64,000 nucleotides of DNA from Klebsiella sp. RHBSTW-00484 (GCF_013705725.1 NZ_CP055481.1:3844001-3908000); one strand, 5' to 3'; positions 49,036 to 61,920 are shown, counted from the first letter of the stretch. The notes: generated from the letters alone by a model not told the origin. Program-made: numbers and translations.

Positions 49036-50226
49036 ATGTTTGAGAAAATTACTGCCGCCCCCGCCGACCCTATTTTGGGCCTGGCCGATCTATTTCGTGC
49101 CGATGACCGCCCAACAAAAATTAACCTTGGAATTGGTGTTTATAAAGATGAAACAGGTAAAACACCAGTCCTGACCAGCGTAAAAAAAGCAGAGCAATAT
49201 CTGCTGGAAAATGAAACCACCAAGAATTATCTGGGCATCGACGGTATTCCAGAATTTGGTCGTTGCACCCAGGAACTCCTGTTTGGCAAAGGAAGCGCGA
49301 TTATTAATGATAAACGCGCGCGTACCGCCCAGACTCCGGGCGGTACCGGTGGCCTGCGCGTAGCCGCAGACTTCCTTGCGAAGAATACCGATGCTAAACG
49401 CATTTGGGTGAGCAACCCTAGCTGGCCGAACCACAAAAGCGTGTTTAACTCAGCCGGGCTGGAAGTTTGCGAATATGCTTACTACGATGCGGCTAACCAC
49501 CGGCTCGACTTCGACGGTCTGCTGGCCAGCCTGAACGAAGCGCAGGCGGGCGATGTCGTTCTGTTCCACGGCTGCTGCCACAACCCAACCGGTATCGATC
49601 CGACGCTGGAGCAGTGGCAACAGCTGGCGCAGCTGTCCGTAGAGAAAGGCTGGCTGCCGCTGTTTGACTTCGCCTATCAGGGTTTTGCTCGTGGTCTGGA
49701 AGAAGATGCTGAAGGCCTGCGTGCGTTTGCCGCGCTGCATAAAGAGCTGCTGGTTGCGAGCTCCTACTCGAAGAACTTCGGCCTGTACAATGAGCGCGTA
49801 GGCGCCTGTACGCTGGTTGCTGCTGACCAGGAAACGGTAGACCGTGCTTTCAGCCAGATGAAGTCCGTTATTCGCGCTAACTACTCTAACCCACCGGCTC
49901 ACGGTGCTTCGATAGTGGCGACGATTCTCAGCAATGACGCGCTGCGCGCTATCTGGGAACAAGAGCTGACCGATATGCGCCAGCGTATTCAGCGCATGCG
50001 TCTGCTGTTCGTAAATACCCTGCAAGAGAAAGGCGCGAGCCGCGACTTCTCCTTCATCATTCAACAGAACGGGATGTTCTCGTTCAGCGGCCTGACCAAA
50101 GAGCAGGTTCTGCGTCTGCGTGAAGAGTTCGCAATTTACGCCGTGGCATCCGGGCGTATTAACGTCGCCGGTATGACACCGGACAACATGGCCCCGCTGT
50201 GCGAAGCAATTGTTGCCGTGCTGTAA
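49036..50226 (+). CDS. aspC: Aspartate aminotransferase
   Basis: AspC interconverts aspartate and oxaloacetate with glutamate/2-oxoglutarate, and also acts on aromatic amino acids. The product has 396 residues, the same as E. coli. The PLP-binding Lys is in [15 protein letters not shown] (about residue 246), and the carboxylate-binding Arg is in the C-terminal SGRINVAG segment. It has its own terminator. Confidence 0.98.
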   Translation: MFEKITAAPADPILGLADLFRADDRPTKINLGIGVYKDETGKTPVLTSVKKAEQYLLENETTKNYLGIDGIPEFGRCTQELLFGKGSAIINDKRARTAQTPGGTGGLRVAADFLAKNTDAKRIWVSNPSWPNHKSVFNSAGLEVCEYAYYDAANHRLDFDGLLASLNEAQAGDVVLFHGCCHNPTGIDPTLEQWQQLAQLSVEKGWLPLFDFAYQGFARGLEEDAEGLRAFAALHKELLVASSYSKNFGLYNERVGACTLVAADQETVDRAFSQMKSVIRANYSNPPAHGASIVATILSNDALRAIWEQELTDMRQRIQRMRLLFVNTLQEKGASRDFSFIIQQNGMFSFSGLTKEQVLRLREEFAIYAVASGRINVAGMTPDNMAPLCEAIVAVL

Positions 50227-50244
50227 CCTCGCTTCAAAAAAACA

Positions 50245-50270
50245 AAAGGCCGCATCTGCGGCCTTTTTTA
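50245..50270 (+). terminator. aspC terminator
   Basis: AAAGGCCGC and GCGGCCTTTTTT form a strong hairpin with a T run just after the stop. Confidence 0.93.
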
Positions 50271-50290
50271 CATCCTTCATTCCAGCATCA

Positions 50291-50938
50291 TTACCAGACC
50301 GGCATTTCATCCTGCAGAAAAGGGTTATGCAGGCGCTCATAGCCCAGAGTCGACATAGGACCGTGACCGGGAATAAACGACACGTCATCGCCCAGCGGCA
50401 ATAATTTGCGTTTTATCGCCTCGATTAACTGATTATGATCGCCGCGCGGGAAGTCGCTGCGCCCTACTCCGCCTTTGAAAATCACATCACCTGAAATCAG
50501 TAGTCTGGAAGCACCGTCAAAGAAGACCACGTGCCCGGGGGTGTGGCCAGGGCAATGCAGCACCTGCAGGGAAATATTCCCTACGCTAACCACATCGCCT
50601 TCATTCAGCCAGCGATCCGGTTGCAGCGGTTGGCACTCATCCAGACCAAACATCCGGCTTTGCGCGGGTAACCCTTCCAGCCAGAACTCATCTTCTTTTT
50701 CCGGACCGATAATCGGCACGCCGTAATGTTGTGCCAGCTCCGCTGCCGCACCTACGTGATCGAGATGACCGTGAGTGAGCAGGATCTGCATCAGGCTAAC
50801 ACCTGCCGCCGTCACTTCCTGCTTGATTCGCTCAGCGTCACCGCCAGGATCGACCAGAGCCGCCAGCCGGGTTTGTTCACACCAGATCAAAGAACAGTTC
50901 TGCGCGAACGCGGTAACCGGAATAATACGATAGTTCAT
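50291..50938 (-). CDS. gloC: GloC (YcbL), type II glyoxalase, metallo-beta-lactamase fold
   Basis: GloC hydrolyses S-lactoylglutathione, completing removal of methylglyoxal, which MgsA (also in this window) produces. The product has 215 residues with the metal motif THGHLDHVG, further ligands in HCPGHTPGH and ISGDVIF, and the C-terminal PGHGPMS. The start at 50938 ([15 protein letters not shown]) matches E. coli; a longer frame upstream does not. It starts 13 bp after the mepK stop. Confidence 0.95.
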   Translation of the reverse strand: MNYRIIPVTAFAQNCSLIWCEQTRLAALVDPGGDAERIKQEVTAAGVSLMQILLTHGHLDHVGAAAELAQHYGVPIIGPEKEDEFWLEGLPAQSRMFGLDECQPLQPDRWLNEGDVVSVGNISLQVLHCPGHTPGHVVFFDGASRLLISGDVIFKGGVGRSDFPRGDHNQLIEAIKRKLLPLGDDVSFIPGHGPMSTLGYERLHNPFLQDEMPVW

Positions 50939-50951
50939 GATGCTCCTTTCG

Positions 50952-51503
50952 TTACCAGTGCCGTACTGGCCCGGTATCAATATGCACAAAGTTGCTACGT
51001 GGGTAATATCCTACACCACCTGCGCGCATAGATAATGCCGCTTTGCGAACATTGCTTAACGAAATGCCTTCAATATGAAAATCCATAGCCTGCCCTTTAG
51101 TGTGGTAGCTATGCTTTGCCACACCACGGCTTCGTGCACGAAGTTCATCGTTGGTATTGAGGGAACGATAACCAGAGATGAGCTGGACAGGTTTATTGGT
51201 GCCGACTAATCCCTGCAGGCGATAGAGTTGGTCGAACAAACCAGGATCGATGGATTTAATTTTATTCGCGCGGTAGTCGCGGAAAAAATGATTAAGTCTT
51301 GCTAATTCATCCTGAATATAGCCTCTGCCATCGAAAAACTCCGCCTTGAGTGATTCACCAGTATGCAGGTTGTTCAGCGTCAAAATACGCGGTCGGGGGG
51401 TCGAGAGGGTGGCAAATGCCGGCGCAGGCAGAATGGCAGCAGCACCGAGCGCAGCTCCACCTAACGCCAGCAGTTTGCGGCGATTAGCGTCAAATTTGTC
51501 CAT
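50952..51503 (-). CDS. mepK: MepK (YcbK), peptidoglycan endopeptidase for LD-crosslinks
   Basis: MepK is a DUF882/peptidase M15-like endopeptidase that cuts meso-DAP-containing crosslinks. The product has 183 residues with a twin-arginine signal ([18 protein letters not shown]). Zinc-site residues lie in [15 protein letters not shown] and NFVHIDTGP. It is next to ldtD, which makes 3-3 crosslinks of the kind MepK cleaves. The start at 51503 ([12 protein letters not shown]) matches the family and excludes the upstream in-frame extension. Confidence 0.94.
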   Translation of the reverse strand: MDKFDANRRKLLALGGAALGAAAILPAPAFATLSTPRPRILTLNNLHTGESLKAEFFDGRGYIQDELARLNHFFRDYRANKIKSIDPGLFDQLYRLQGLVGTNKPVQLISGYRSLNTNDELRARSRGVAKHSYHTKGQAMDFHIEGISLSNVRKAALSMRAGGVGYYPRSNFVHIDTGPVRHW

Positions 51504-51803
51504 GATAATCAGGTCTACAGGTAAATGAATCGTAATATACTTTTCCCGCAATCCGCCTGTTAGCCGCCAGCACGCGCTCACCTCCCTGACAGCCAATAAA
51601 TATCAACCACAGAGAATTTGCTGCTTACCGCCACACGCATTTGCAGGATTATATGTATATGCACTTCTGGCGCACGAAAGGCACCTTACCGGGCATTATT
51701 GCCAACGTCAAGGTAGCCAAACCCCAGTAAACTCGGGCCTTGCAGACAACAAGGCCCGTTTTCACACAAAGGTAGGACAACCGAATCCGTTGAACTACTT
51801 CAT

Positions 51804-53597
51804 TTATCTGATTAATTGTTCAGCTTTAGACAGGATTTGTGCGCTGGATCGCGCGGTGAGATCGTAATTGTAAATATCTGTTCGATATTGTGTACGTCCA
51901 TCCGCACCAACAAAGGCGGTCAAATAATAGAGATTAACCGGGATATTCTGGCGAATATTCACGTAGCGGGTATTGCCCTGCTTGAGCGCATCTGAAATTC
52001 GCGCATCGTTCCAGCCAGCATCCTGCAGCAGCATATTCGCCAGCTCCGAAGCTTTATTAACACGCACGCATCCGGAGCTCAGAGCCCGACCGTCTCTCTG
52101 GAACAGATTATGGTTCGGCGTATCGTGCAAATAGATAGCATCCGAACTCGGCATATTAAATTTATAACGCCCCAGCGAATTACGCGCACCTGGCGCCTGT
52201 TGGAAGCGGAACGGTAAATTCGATGCCGTTATGGTCTCCCAATCAACCTGCCACGGATCAATCGCTTCTTTACTGTTCCAGCCACGCATAAGCGTATAAC
52301 CATGCTGCTCAAGATAGCCTGGATTATTGCGCACCTTCGGCAGAATATCTTTACGTGCCAGCGTCGGCGGCACATTCCACGGCGGGTTAACCACCACGTT
52401 GTTCAGCGCGCTGCTCATCATCGGCGTTTTGCGATCCGGACGGCCAACAATAACCCGCGATGCCAGCACCTGGCTGCCATCCTGGTAGTAGACCAGCGAA
52501 AACGCCGGGATATTGACCATAATTCCGGTCGACAAGTTGCCTGGCAGCAAGCGCAAACGCTGAATATTCAGCGCCAGCACGCCTGCACGCTGCGCTGGTG
52601 AAACATTAAGCCAATCACGAGTTGCCGGGCCAATGACCCCATCAGCCCCTAAACCTTGCCACGCCTGGAAGCGCTTAACACCTTCAACTAATTGTCGATC
52701 GTAAACGCCGCGACCGCTGCTTTTGGCCGTTTTCTCAGCGGATGGGCTAACAGCTTCATCGCCAGGCAAAGCAATTTTGGCAGAATTATCCAACATGCCG
52801 GTGCGCTGTAAAATCTCGCGCAGCGCGCCAGTATCGTTGCTCCACTCCCCAGGACGCAGCGATGCCTTACTGGTGAGCTGCGGCCATGGACGCGAATCGG
52901 CAACCTGGGCTAATAGCGCCTGGTGCATAGCGGCATACTGCGGATGCTGTGGCGAAAGACCGGCGATAAACTGCGGTAGCGAACCGTTATCCAGAGCCTG
53001 CTGCCACAGGTTAATGACTGATAGCGGCGGCGTCGACATCGTGTACGGTTTTGTGCCATAAAGCCAGCGATTCCCCTGTGTCGGAATACCGCTAATAAAA
53101 TGCAAATAACCCATCATGGCATCGGATAAGACAACATCACGCGCCAGGCCGTTGACCGCTGGGTCGGTCAGCAACTCTACCCATTTAGTGAACTGCGGTT
53201 GAAAACCGGCGATAGCGACTTCAGCCAGTTGTTGTTGAAACGCCTGCACCGCCTCACGATTATCCCACATCGGTTTCATGTCCCTGGCCGCATACAGCGA
53301 TACCAGTGGATTCATAAATACCGGCTGATAACCGGACGGCAGAACGGCCTGAATATCGGCACGGCTTTTTATCGCCGCATCGGCGGGAAGCGCCTGCTCA
53401 CCGGCCATTTTGGCGACCGTCGCAGATTGGCCTTCGCTCTGGCCCAGCGCAGAAGAGAGTTCTCCGACAGTTGCAGAGCTGTCTGTTGGTACCACTTCAG
53501 GCTCTTCGGCCTGGACATTGAACAGTGGAGCAAATGCAAAAGCCAGGCTCAGGCTGAGCACCGACAATTGACGACCATACCATTTCTTTAGCAACAT
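51804..53597 (-). CDS. ldtD: L,D-transpeptidase LdtD (YcbB)
   Basis: LdtD forms 3-3 crosslinks in peptidoglycan, important under envelope stress and in beta-lactam tolerance. The product has 597 residues, a little shorter than E. coli (615); the difference lies mainly in the low-complexity stretch before the peptidoglycan-binding domain (about 290-360, [27 protein letters not shown]). A signal peptide ends near VQA. The YkuD domain is C-terminal, with catalytic Cys510 in [11 protein letters not shown] and the conserved His in YLHDTPNHN. Confidence 0.95.
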   Translation of the reverse strand: MLLKKWYGRQLSVLSLSLAFAFAPLFNVQAEEPEVVPTDSSATVGELSSALGQSEGQSATVAKMAGEQALPADAAIKSRADIQAVLPSGYQPVFMNPLVSLYAARDMKPMWDNREAVQAFQQQLAEVAIAGFQPQFTKWVELLTDPAVNGLARDVVLSDAMMGYLHFISGIPTQGNRWLYGTKPYTMSTPPLSVINLWQQALDNGSLPQFIAGLSPQHPQYAAMHQALLAQVADSRPWPQLTSKASLRPGEWSNDTGALREILQRTGMLDNSAKIALPGDEAVSPSAEKTAKSSGRGVYDRQLVEGVKRFQAWQGLGADGVIGPATRDWLNVSPAQRAGVLALNIQRLRLLPGNLSTGIMVNIPAFSLVYYQDGSQVLASRVIVGRPDRKTPMMSSALNNVVVNPPWNVPPTLARKDILPKVRNNPGYLEQHGYTLMRGWNSKEAIDPWQVDWETITASNLPFRFQQAPGARNSLGRYKFNMPSSDAIYLHDTPNHNLFQRDGRALSSGCVRVNKASELANMLLQDAGWNDARISDALKQGNTRYVNIRQNIPVNLYYLTAFVGADGRTQYRTDIYNYDLTARSSAQILSKAEQLIR

Positions 53598-53732
53598 CCC
53601 TTGCCCCCTGTTAACACATTGCCGCCCGCAAAATTGGGGCTCACTTTCAGTATATGAAGACGAAAACGCTTTTGCCTTCCCAAATGTAAAGAAGTTAAAA
53701 GATTATACAATCCTAAAATACAGGAACGGATA

Positions 53733-53761
53733 ACAAAAAGGGCGACATCATGCCGCCCTTT
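53733..53761 (-). terminator. mukB terminator
   Basis: AAAGGGCG and CGCCCTTT form a stem 19 bp after the mukB stop, followed on the minus strand by tttgtt. It ends the cmoM-mukFEB operon before ldtD. Confidence 0.88.
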
Positions 53762-53780
53762 GACTGGTCACCGAATAGAC

Positions 53781-56700
53781 CTACGAAGCATCAGCCGTTC
53801 CCGGCAGCGTTTCAGGTAGCTGTGGGGCAAAGCCACGCAGCCCAACGACATGCACATGCTCGTGGTTATTCACCACTTTACGCACCAGTTTGTAAGTCGT
53901 CCCTTTTTCCGGGCTGATATTTTCAGGTGCCGCGATAATCAACTGCATTTCCAGACGATCGCACAGCTCGAACAGCGTCGCGATAGAACGGGCATCCAGA
54001 CGCGCCGCTTCATCAAGGAACAGCAGACGACACGGCGAGATATCCTTGCCGCGCAGGCGCAGGGATTCATCTTCCCAGCTCTGCACCACCATCACCAGAA
54101 TCGACATCCCGGTACCGATAGCCTCACCAGTTGACAGCGCCCCGGACTCCGCACGCAGCCAGCCGTCAGAACCACGGTTAACTTCGACTTCCATCTCCAG
54201 ATAGTTACGGTAGTCGAGCAGCTCCTCGCCAATGGTTTGCGGCGTGCGCTGGCCCATATCTATCTGCGGGTTCAGGCGCTGATACAGCTTCGCCAACGCT
54301 TCCGAGAAGGTCAGACGGTTGCTGTTAAACAGGTCCTGATGCTGTTCGTGCTGCTCAGACAACACGTCCAGCAGCGTCGAGTGGGTCTCCCGTACATTGA
54401 CGTTCAGACGCACGCTGTTGACCTGACCGAAGGAGACGCTCTGCAGCCCCTGGTTGAGCATACGAATACGGTTCTGCTCGCGCTGGATGGTCTTGCGGAT
54501 GATATTGGCCACGCTGCGAGAGCTAATAGCCAGCTTCTGCTCGCGGTTGGTCAGCTCTTCCGTCAGACGGCTGAGTTCAATCTCCATCTGCTCAATCGCT
54601 TCGACCGGATCGTCGGTACGGATGATGTCCTGGCGGATACGCTCGCGCAGATGCTGATAGACGGCAACGAAGAACTGAATTTTACGTTCCGGGCGCTTCG
54701 GATCTTCAGAAACACGCAGCACATCGCGTAGATGCTCGTTATCCGATACCGCCAGACGCAGCGCGCCGAGCGCCTTATCCGACATTGAACGTAGCTCGTC
54801 AGCAGAAAGGTAAGCCAGCTCACGGCGATGCAGACGACGTTCTACACCGTTGTCTTTCACCAGGCGCATCACCGCGCACCAGCCCGCTTTGGCGCTCACC
54901 ACCTGTTCGCGCATTTCGCAGTAATCGCGCTCCAGCTTACGCAGCTTGCGGGTCAGGTTGTCCATTTCTGCTTCGCAGAAGGTCAACGCTTTCTCGAGCT
55001 GATTACGCCGCGAACGGTTGTTGCTGAGCTGAGCATGCAGCTCGTCACGACGCAGACGGGCGCGCTCTTCAGCACCCGCATCAGCGCGTACGCCGATATC
55101 CTGCAATTCTTTATGCAGATCGTTGAGCAGCTCTTTTTTGGTGTCGTACGAGCTTTTCAGCGACGCCAGCACCTGATTGTACTGGTTGAGCTGCGCGGCG
55201 TGGGTACGTAGCGCTTCACGAGTTCGGGCGCGTTCCGCTTCCGCCTGCTCAAGACGCTGACGCAGCTTCTCGTTCAGATCGCTATTGCCACTCAGCATCT
55301 CTGCTGAATCCGAGTAGCTAAAGTGGGCACGGCGCTGCACCACTTCGGTCAGCGCAAACGCCTGCTGACGCGCATCGCGTTGAGTCTGCTGCGAATACGC
55401 GTAATCTTCTTTTAACTGTTCAAACTGTTCCGGGTCGCTCTGGAGAACGGAAACCATCGGCTCCAGTTTCGCCAGTTGATTTCCATGCTGCTGGACGAAA
55501 CGCGCGGCTTCCTGCGCTTCATCAAGACGCTCCTGGATTTCATCAACACGATCGGCCAGCGAGTCGTCGGCCAGCAGATTCAGGCGCGGTAGCAGACGGT
55601 TGAGCGCCGAAACGCCCTCTTTCGCCTGATCATACTGTACCCGGTTTTGCTGGTTATCGCTCTCGTGTGCGCTAAGCGCCCGTTCCAGCTCGCCGCGACG
55701 GGTGTTGAGTTTACGAATTTCTTCTTCCGGATCGTCCTCAAAAGCGACAGCCAGATGATTGCCGATAAAGCGGCTGAACGCCTGATGCAAACGCTGAGTT
55801 TTCTGCACATCAAACGACAGCGTCGCAAAACGTTCTGACAGACCTTCACGCTCGGCGTGCAGCGTTTCAACGCGACTTTCGCGCGCGGCGCGGCCAAACA
55901 GCGGCAGCGTCGGGAAGCGTGAATAGCGCCACTGGCGATCGGCAATCTTAACGACAACCGCTTTTTCCAGCTCATCAACGCTGAATACGCTGTCATCAAA
56001 CGACTGCGGATCCCCCTCGATCAGATAGAGATCTTCCGGACAATCTTCCAGCCCTTCCAGCTGTTCAGCAATTCGCGACAGGTCCGGTACCACAATCGCG
56101 TGGCGGGACGGTCCATATAGCGCGGAGTAATACGGCGCATCGTCGAGGCTAACGTCATCATAGATTTCTGATAGCAGCACGCCGCCGAAACGCTCGGCTA
56201 GCGCATTCAGGCGCTGATCTTCAGAGCCGCCCGGCTGACTGAGACGCTCAATTTCATCGTCGATAGCGCGCTTGCGGGCACCGACTTCGTCACGCTCGAC
56301 GATGGCCTCGCGTTCACGCTCCAGCAACTGCTGGAGATATTCAGTGACGTCCTGGCTTGATTCAAACTGCTCGCCGCTCTGCTCGCAAAGCTGGTTGAGG
56401 CTGTTCTGCGCTGCCAGCCAGATTGGCGCGCGGCGCATCAAGGTCTGGGTGCGCGATTGCAGCTGCTCCAGTTCCTGACGCAGGGTCATGCGCCGTTCAC
56501 TGGCGGAAGAGACGCTATCAGACAACGAAGCAATACGGGCTTCCAGCTCCTGATGCAGGGCTTCCAGCTCGTCGATATCGTAGCGTTTGCCCTGACGTTT
56601 GCAGAACTCGGTCAGCTGGCGCTCGGCATCCTGCTGTTCACGCAGGCGCTGTTCAAGTTCAGTCAGGCGACTGCGCAACCCATGGGCCTGCTCAGCCTGA

Positions 56701-58229
56701 TGACGCTGATTGACACCATCGCGCAGCAGTTCGCGTGCTACATCCCAGGCCTCGTTACGCGCCAGCGGGCCGTTGATCGAAGCCACCAGCTGATACGCCT
56801 GCTCGAACTGGCTGTGCGCGGTTTGCGCCACGCTCATTTTCTGGTCCAGCGACAGCATTTTCTCCGTCGCTTCCTGCTCTTTCGCCTGGAACGTTTCCAG
56901 CCACTCGTCAGCGCTCTCCGGGGTTAAGTCCGGCAGATGGCAGAGGGCTTTTGCCCGCTCCAGCGCCTGCAGCGCCTGGTTATACTGAATCGCACGAGTC
57001 TGCTGCACATCCAGCGCCTGCTGATAGTCGGCCAGCTGGTTTTTCAGCTCATCCACTTCCAGCTCTGCGGCTTCGGCGCGGGCTTCGTTCTCTTCCTGTT
57101 GGTCAGAGGCTTCCGCCACCACTTCATTTTGTTCTTCGAGGCGAATCTGTAGCTCATCGAGATCCGCTTCATAGCGCTCGATTTTTTCCTGCTGGCGCAA
57201 AGCGGTCTGCACCAGGTTCAGGTGGTCGCTGGCGGCCTGGTAATCGGCTTCCAGATCGCCTTCCGCGCCGTTATGTTCCTGTAGCTCACGCGCCATATCG
57301 ACATGCTTATACTGCTCAGCGGCAAGCTGAGAGCGGGAAGTAAACAGATCCCGGCGGTATTCCAGCGCTTTATCGAGATGAATGCGTCGCTCGTTGGCGT
57401 GGCGCATATAGTCAGCCGCCACGTAGTTGGTAGCTTCGCTGATCAGATGTTTGAACAGATCGCGGTCGGACTGCGTGACGCGAATCGCTTCCAGCGTCAT
57501 GCGGTTTTCGCGCAACGCTGCTTCCATATCCTGGAACGCTTTACGTACGCCGCTGTTTTCCGGCAGCAGGTAGTCGCGCAGCGAACGGGTGATGGTGCTC
57601 GAAATCCCGCCGTACAGAGAGGCTTCGATCAGGCGATAGTATTTGCTACGGTCCGAGGCCGAACGCAGGCGACGAGCCACCACGCCCAGGTCAAACATCA
57701 GCGAGTGATATTCGGTGATAGAGTTGAACTGCTTAAACTGCACCCCTTCCATCGCTTCGAGTTTATCTTTCAGCTCGTTGAGCGTAACGACGCGCGCCTG
57801 GCGTTCGTTAAGGGTTTCAGTTAGCAACTGAGTCGGCTGAATGGAGGTCGGCAGGCCCTGAATCGCAAAAGGTTTGATATCGACTTTACGATCGCGGCCA
57901 GCGACCTGCTGTAGACGAACCCCAACCACCACGCGCTGGTGACGAGAGTTGATAACGTCCAGCACTGAGTAACAAACCCCGGCGCGCAGCTTACCGTGCA
58001 GACCTTTGTCGCGCGAACCGCTGGTAGCCCCGGCTTCCGTGGTGTTACGGAAGTGCAGCAGCGTAAGGTCCGGGATCAGCGCCGTAACGAAAGCCGCCAT
58101 GGTTGTGGATTTACCGGCACCGTTACCGCCCGAAAGCGTGGTCACCAGTTCATCGAGATCAAAAGTACGGGCAAAAAAACCGTTCCAGTTAACCAGCGTC
58201 AGCGAGCGAAATTTACCGCGTTCAATCAT
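53781..58229 (-). CDS. mukB: Chromosome partition protein MukB (SMC-like)
   Basis: MukB is the SMC-type ATPase of the MukBEF condensin. The product has 1482 residues (1486 in E. coli): N-terminal ATPase half with Walker [11 protein letters not shown] (about 35-44), two long coiled-coil arms around a central hinge (about 650-770), and a C-terminal half with signature [11 protein letters not shown] and Walker [14 protein letters not shown]. It overlaps mukE by one base (TAATG), indicating coupling. Confidence 0.97.
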   Translation of the reverse strand: MIERGKFRSLTLVNWNGFFARTFDLDELVTTLSGGNGAGKSTTMAAFVTALIPDLTLLHFRNTTEAGATSGSRDKGLHGKLRAGVCYSVLDVINSRHQRVVVGVRLQQVAGRDRKVDIKPFAIQGLPTSIQPTQLLTETLNERQARVVTLNELKDKLEAMEGVQFKQFNSITEYHSLMFDLGVVARRLRSASDRSKYYRLIEASLYGGISSTITRSLRDYLLPENSGVRKAFQDMEAALRENRMTLEAIRVTQSDRDLFKHLISEATNYVAADYMRHANERRIHLDKALEYRRDLFTSRSQLAAEQYKHVDMARELQEHNGAEGDLEADYQAASDHLNLVQTALRQQEKIERYEADLDELQIRLEEQNEVVAEASDQQEENEARAEAAELEVDELKNQLADYQQALDVQQTRAIQYNQALQALERAKALCHLPDLTPESADEWLETFQAKEQEATEKMLSLDQKMSVAQTAHSQFEQAYQLVASINGPLARNEAWDVARELLRDGVNQRHQAEQAHGLRSRLTELEQRLREQQDAERQLTEFCKRQGKRYDIDELEALHQELEARIASLSDSVSSASERRMTLRQELEQLQSRTQTLMRRAPIWLAAQNSLNQLCEQSGEQFESSQDVTEYLQQLLEREREAIVERDEVGARKRAIDDEIERLSQPGGSEDQRLNALAERFGGVLLSEIYDDVSLDDAPYYSALYGPSRHAIVVPDLSRIAEQLEGLEDCPEDLYLIEGDPQSFDDSVFSVDELEKAVVVKIADRQWRYSRFPTLPLFGRAARESRVETLHAEREGLSERFATLSFDVQKTQRLHQAFSRFIGNHLAVAFEDDPEEEIRKLNTRRGELERALSAHESDNQQNRVQYDQAKEGVSALNRLLPRLNLLADDSLADRVDEIQERLDEAQEAARFVQQHGNQLAKLEPMVSVLQSDPEQFEQLKEDYAYSQQTQRDARQQAFALTEVVQRRAHFSYSDSAEMLSGNSDLNEKLRQRLEQAEAERARTREALRTHAAQLNQYNQVLASLKSSYDTKKELLNDLHKELQDIGVRADAGAEERARLRRDELHAQLSNNRSRRNQLEKALTFCEAEMDNLTRKLRKLERDYCEMREQVVSAKAGWCAVMRLVKDNGVERRLHRRELAYLSADELRSMSDKALGALRLAVSDNEHLRDVLRVSEDPKRPERKIQFFVAVYQHLRERIRQDIIRTDDPVEAIEQMEIELSRLTEELTNREQKLAISSRSVANIIRKTIQREQNRIRMLNQGLQSVSFGQVNSVRLNVNVRETHSTLLDVLSEQHEQHQDLFNSNRLTFSEALAKLYQRLNPQIDMGQRTPQTIGEELLDYRNYLEMEVEVNRGSDGWLRAESGALSTGEAIGTGMSILVMVVQSWEDESLRLRGKDISPCRLLFLDEAARLDARSIATLFELCDRLEMQLIIAAPENISPEKGTTYKLVRKVVNNHEHVHVVGLRGFAPQLPETLPGTADAS

Positions 58230-58933
58230 TACTCTTCCTCCCCGCTATCCGGCTGATTCTCTTCATTCTCATCATTGAGCTGCAGGCGATTTTCCAGCGC
58301 CATGGCTTCGCCGTCGCGGATCATGCGCAGCTGCGCTTCGCGCGGATCGTCTCCAGCACGTACGTCAGCCCCGAAGCGGAAGACCGATTCAGTGATGCGG
58401 AATTTGCTGCTGTCATGGCCCATAAACCACACCATGCCGAGACGGCGCAGACGGTTAAGCGAGGCGCGCATTTTTTCCTGCAGTTTCTGACGGTCAAGGT
58501 CGGAACCAGTGGAGCGGTTATTCACCAGCTTCAGCAGTTTCGCTTCATCCGCCAGAGTCAGCAGCTCATCATAAAGCTCCTGCTGGGTGAAGATACCTTC
58601 ATTCGCCAGACGTTCCGGGCTCAGGTAGAGATAGCACAGAATTTTACCCACCATCATATCCAGCTCGGAGAGCACCGAACGCGGGATAAGCGTGGTGGAA
58701 CGCGGGCGCAGGTAGAAAAATCCCTCCGGCGCGCGAATCAGCTCAACGTTATAGCGAGCATAAAACTCTTCCAGGTAATCCTGAAAATCCATTAAAAAGG
58801 CGTGATTATCCAGCTCGTCGAGACCGACGTGACGGCCCGCGCGCAGGGCGCTATCCAGCGCCGGAAATAACGGATTAGCCAACGCTTGCGCCAGTTTAAC
58901 CGGCATCACTTGTTCAATATTTGTCGATGACAT
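58229..58933 (-). CDS. mukE: Chromosome partition protein MukE
   Basis: MukE is the kite subunit that bridges MukF and MukB. The product has 234 residues with winged-helix domains and an acidic C-terminal tail ([13 protein letters not shown]). The start at 58933 ([14 protein letters not shown]) matches E. coli and lies inside the mukF 3' end (20-bp overlap). An ATG nine codons upstream is possible but less conserved. It overlaps mukB by one base. Confidence 0.95.
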   Translation of the reverse strand: MSSTNIEQVMPVKLAQALANPLFPALDSALRAGRHVGLDELDNHAFLMDFQDYLEEFYARYNVELIRAPEGFFYLRPRSTTLIPRSVLSELDMMVGKILCYLYLSPERLANEGIFTQQELYDELLTLADEAKLLKLVNNRSTGSDLDRQKLQEKMRASLNRLRRLGMVWFMGHDSSKFRITESVFRFGADVRAGDDPREAQLRMIRDGEAMALENRLQLNDENEENQPDSGEEE

Positions 58934-60236
58934 GCGCCTGTACCTTGGCTCCGTAATCATTAATCGGCTGCCATTTAGCTGGCAGTCCGGTGAAATCTGC
59001 TTGCGCTACGCCCAAACGTACCGCCTGGTCGACAACGATTCGCGCAACGTCAAAGTGGCGCGCGCGCGGATACTGCGCCAGATACTCGCGTACCACCAGG
59101 CCGAGATCCAGCGGCAGGCCTTTATCTTTATAAATCGCCAGTTGAGATTCGATAAGCGCCGCAAGCTGCTCGCGAATTTCGTTAAACTCTTCGTACTCAA
59201 GATCCGCAGGAAGTTCCCCGGTTACCTCTTCATCATGCAGCGCCATCTCTTCATCGCGCATATCAAGCAGGCGATCGGCGCTAGCATGAGTGAGTGCCCA
59301 CGGTGCATCAAAGTAGGTCTGAACCGACTGACGCAGGCGCTGAGCGAAGACGCGGTTCTTATCCATATCAATCGCGGTACGGATAAACTTGTGTACGTGG
59401 CGATCGTAGCCAATCCACAGGTCAATCGCCTGCTGGCCCCAACTGACGATACGGTCCAGCTTGCTTTGCAGATCGAAAACCAGGCGATCGACGAAGTTAA
59501 GATCGTCGCGGGCCATGGTCGAATCTTGAATGCGCAGCAGGTTTGCCTGCAGCTTATCGCCGGCTGCATCCAGCGTATCCTGCAGTTCGCGCAGAGTACC
59601 GGAGGTTTCCGACAGCAACAGTTCACAGCTGGAAATCGCCGCCCGCCAGTCTTTGTTCAACAGCTGAGCAATGTCGTCTTTCACCAGTTGCTGCTGTTCG
59701 TCCATGATTCGTTGGGTGAGATCGATACTGTCGAAAATTTCCGCTACCGAGTATTTCAGCGGTGCGAACACATTACGGTGCCAGTGGAACTCATCGCCCC
59801 CCTCTTCCGCCGAGTCAGCGGCACGCTTTAGCTCACCGGCAACGATCGATAGCTGCATCGACAGACGCAGGGTGGAGAACTCACGCTGGCGAATATAGTA
59901 ATCGGTAATGCCGATGCCCAACGGAGTCAGGCGATAAATGGCATTGCCTTCGGTAATTTCGCTGGTAAAGCGGTTCAGCAGACGCTGGCGTACCATATCG
60001 TTAATGGCATTATTGGCACGCTGGCTGATGGTTTCGCTGGTCTGCTCAAACGCATCACTGACGTGGCGGAACGCGTCCACCAGTTCTCCCTCGGTCATTT
60101 CCCCTTCCATCCGCTCACCGTTCAGCGTGGCAATCGCCAGCAGGAAAGAGAGTCTGTCGACCGGCAGCGAAATAGAAAAATCATTTTTCCTGGCCCAGGC
60201 AACCAGTTCGGGGACTGTCTGGGAAAATTCACTCAT
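58914..60236 (-). CDS. mukF: Chromosome partition protein MukF (kleisin)
   Basis: MukF is the kleisin of MukBEF. It dimerises through its N-terminal winged-helix domain and contacts MukB heads through a central helical bundle and a C-terminal winged helix. The product has 440 residues, the same as E. coli. It starts three bases after the cmoM stop and overlaps mukE. Confidence 0.96.
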   Translation of the reverse strand: MSEFSQTVPELVAWARKNDFSISLPVDRLSFLLAIATLNGERMEGEMTEGELVDAFRHVSDAFEQTSETISQRANNAINDMVRQRLLNRFTSEITEGNAIYRLTPLGIGITDYYIRQREFSTLRLSMQLSIVAGELKRAADSAEEGGDEFHWHRNVFAPLKYSVAEIFDSIDLTQRIMDEQQQLVKDDIAQLLNKDWRAAISSCELLLSETSGTLRELQDTLDAAGDKLQANLLRIQDSTMARDDLNFVDRLVFDLQSKLDRIVSWGQQAIDLWIGYDRHVHKFIRTAIDMDKNRVFAQRLRQSVQTYFDAPWALTHASADRLLDMRDEEMALHDEEVTGELPADLEYEEFNEIREQLAALIESQLAIYKDKGLPLDLGLVVREYLAQYPRARHFDVARIVVDQAVRLGVAQADFTGLPAKWQPINDYGAKVQAHVIDKY

Positions 60237-60239
60237 AGT

Positions 60240-61019
60240 TTATCCTTGCATCTGCGGCTTAAGCGCGGTGACATGAATGTAACGACCCAGGCTGATATAC
60301 GGCTCCTGGCGACAGTAGCGCGTTTCCAGCTCCAGTAGCGCCGCAAACTTGTCGTGCTGTTGGCGTTTTTCACGCAGATAATCATGAAACACCCGCACGC
60401 CGGTCTTACCGGTAATCTGCCAGCCAATCTCTTCCAGCCAGCCATAAACCTGCTGCGGATCGCGCGGGTAATCCGGCGATAGCGTGCGTTTTTTCTTTTT
60501 CGGCATACCTAATTGCACATAGTCTAAATTTCCGACAACGATATTGCGCATCAATAGACCGTTAGCATTGTAGAACATGAGCGACAACGCGCCGCCGGGA
60601 CGTAACATTGACCACAGCGTACGCAGCATCGCCTGCGGCTCGGCTACCCATTCCAGCACCGCATGAAACAGTATCAGATCGACAGGACTTTCCAAATGCT
60701 GCTCAATATCCTGAGCTGCGCATTGTACAAAATGCATGTTGTCGATCACACCTTTATCGGTAGCAGCCTGTCGGGCACGAGCTACCATTTCGCCGGAAAG
60801 ATCGCATAATGTGACATGGTGGCCCATTTCCGCCACTTTGATTGCCGTTTGCCCTTCGCCGCCGCCCGCGTCAAGAACCCGCAGTGGTCCCGGCCCCATC
60901 TGGCTGAGCAGCGGTTGCAGATCCTGCCAGAGGATCGCCTGCCGCAGCTGGCCCTTGGTGGTACCGTAGATATTGCGCGAGAGCTTATCAGCAATATCAT
61001 CGAAATTACGATCCTTCAC
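60240..61019 (-). CDS. cmoM: tRNA uridine-5-oxyacetic acid methyltransferase CmoM
   Basis: CmoM (SmtA) methylates cmo5U34 to mcmo5U34 in tRNAs using SAM. The product has 259 residues with a Rossmann methyltransferase fold (motif I VLDAGGGEGQTAIKVAEMG). The start is taken as GTG at 61019 (VKDRNFDDIADKLSRN), because E. coli begins with the equivalent MQDRNFDD and ggag lies six bases before it. The longer open frame upstream would run antisense through elyC. It is the first gene of cmoM-mukF-mukE-mukB. Confidence 0.92.
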   Translation of the reverse strand: MKDRNFDDIADKLSRNIYGTTKGQLRQAILWQDLQPLLSQMGPGPLRVLDAGGGEGQTAIKVAEMGHHVTLCDLSGEMVARARQAATDKGVIDNMHFVQCAAQDIEQHLESPVDLILFHAVLEWVAEPQAMLRTLWSMLRPGGALSLMFYNANGLLMRNIVVGNLDYVQLGMPKKKKRTLSPDYPRDPQQVYGWLEEIGWQITGKTGVRVFHDYLREKRQQHDKFAALLELETRYCRQEPYISLGRYIHVTALKPQMQG

Positions 61020-61140
61020 GGATGACTCCACACGCCAACACAAAGCCGCTATTTTGTCATACCCGCGCGGAGAATGGAGCGATCTGTTATAAGATCCGGG
61101 CATATCTTTGGTTATATGGTCAAAAAAGGAACCATCCGGC

Positions 61141-61920
61141 ATGCTTTTTACGCTGAAAAAGTTTTTAGGTGGCATGATGCTGCCGCTCCCCCTGCTGCTA
61201 TTGCTTATCGCTCTGGGGATAGCGTTACTGTGGTTTAGCCGCTTCCAGCGCACCGGCAAGCTCTGTGTGAGCCTCGGTTGGCTACTGTTACTGCTTCTTA
61301 GCCTGCAACCGGTGGCCGACAGTTTGCTCAAACCTATTGAGGATAAATATCCGACGTGGCGCGGCGAAGAGCGCGTGCACTACGTGGTTGTGCTCGGCGG
61401 AGGCTACACGTGGAACCCTGAGTGGGCTCCCAGTTCAAACCTCATCAGCAATAGCTTGCCACGGTTAGCGGAGGGGATCCGCCTGTGGTATGCAAACCCG
61501 GGTGCAAAATTGATCTTTACTGGCGGGAGAGCAAAAACTAACCCGATGAGTTCCGCAGAAACCAGCGCCAGAGTTGCAGAGAGTCTGGGCATACCGCGCA
61601 GCGAAATTATCGTGCTGGATAAACCCAAAGATACTGAAGAAGAGGCCGCGGCGGTGAAAGAAGCGATTAGCGATGCCCCATTCCTGCTGGTGACCTCCGC
61701 CTCACACCTGCCGCGAGCGATGATTTTCTTTCGTCAGGCCGGACTGAACCCTTTACCCGCCCCCGCCAACCAGTTGGCGATTGAGTCACCACTCAATCCG
61801 TGGGAACGCGCAATTCCGTCCCCCGTGTGGCTGATGCATAGCGATCGGGTTGGCTACGAAACGTTAGGCCGCATCTGGCAGTGGTTAAAAGGATCCTCAG
61901 GCGAGCCAGGGCAAAATTGA
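61141..61920 (+). CDS. elyC: Envelope biogenesis factor ElyC
   Basis: ElyC (YcbC) is an inner-membrane DUF218 protein that affects use of the undecaprenyl carrier between peptidoglycan and enterobacterial common antigen. The product has 259 residues with two N-terminal transmembrane helices (about 12-30 and 38-57), then a DUF218 domain (YVVVLGGGYTW, SASHLPRAMIFF). The start at 61141 matches the E. coli N-terminus MLFTLKK. It is divergent from cmoM, and its 3' end overlaps ycbJ by 24 bp. Confidence 0.95.
   Translation: MLFTLKKFLGGMMLPLPLLLLLIALGIALLWFSRFQRTGKLCVSLGWLLLLLLSLQPVADSLLKPIEDKYPTWRGEERVHYVVVLGGGYTWNPEWAPSSNLISNSLPRLAEGIRLWYANPGAKLIFTGGRAKTNPMSSAETSARVAESLGIPRSEIIVLDKPKDTEEEAAAVKEAISDAPFLLVTSASHLPRAMIFFRQAGLNPLPAPANQLAIESPLNPWERAIPSPVWLMHSDRVGYETLGRIWQWLKGSSGEPGQN

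Noticed and set aside
61020..61331. N-terminal extension of the cmoM frame
   Set aside because: It lies antisense to elyC and is absent from family members. GTG at 61019 with a ribosome-binding site explains the start.
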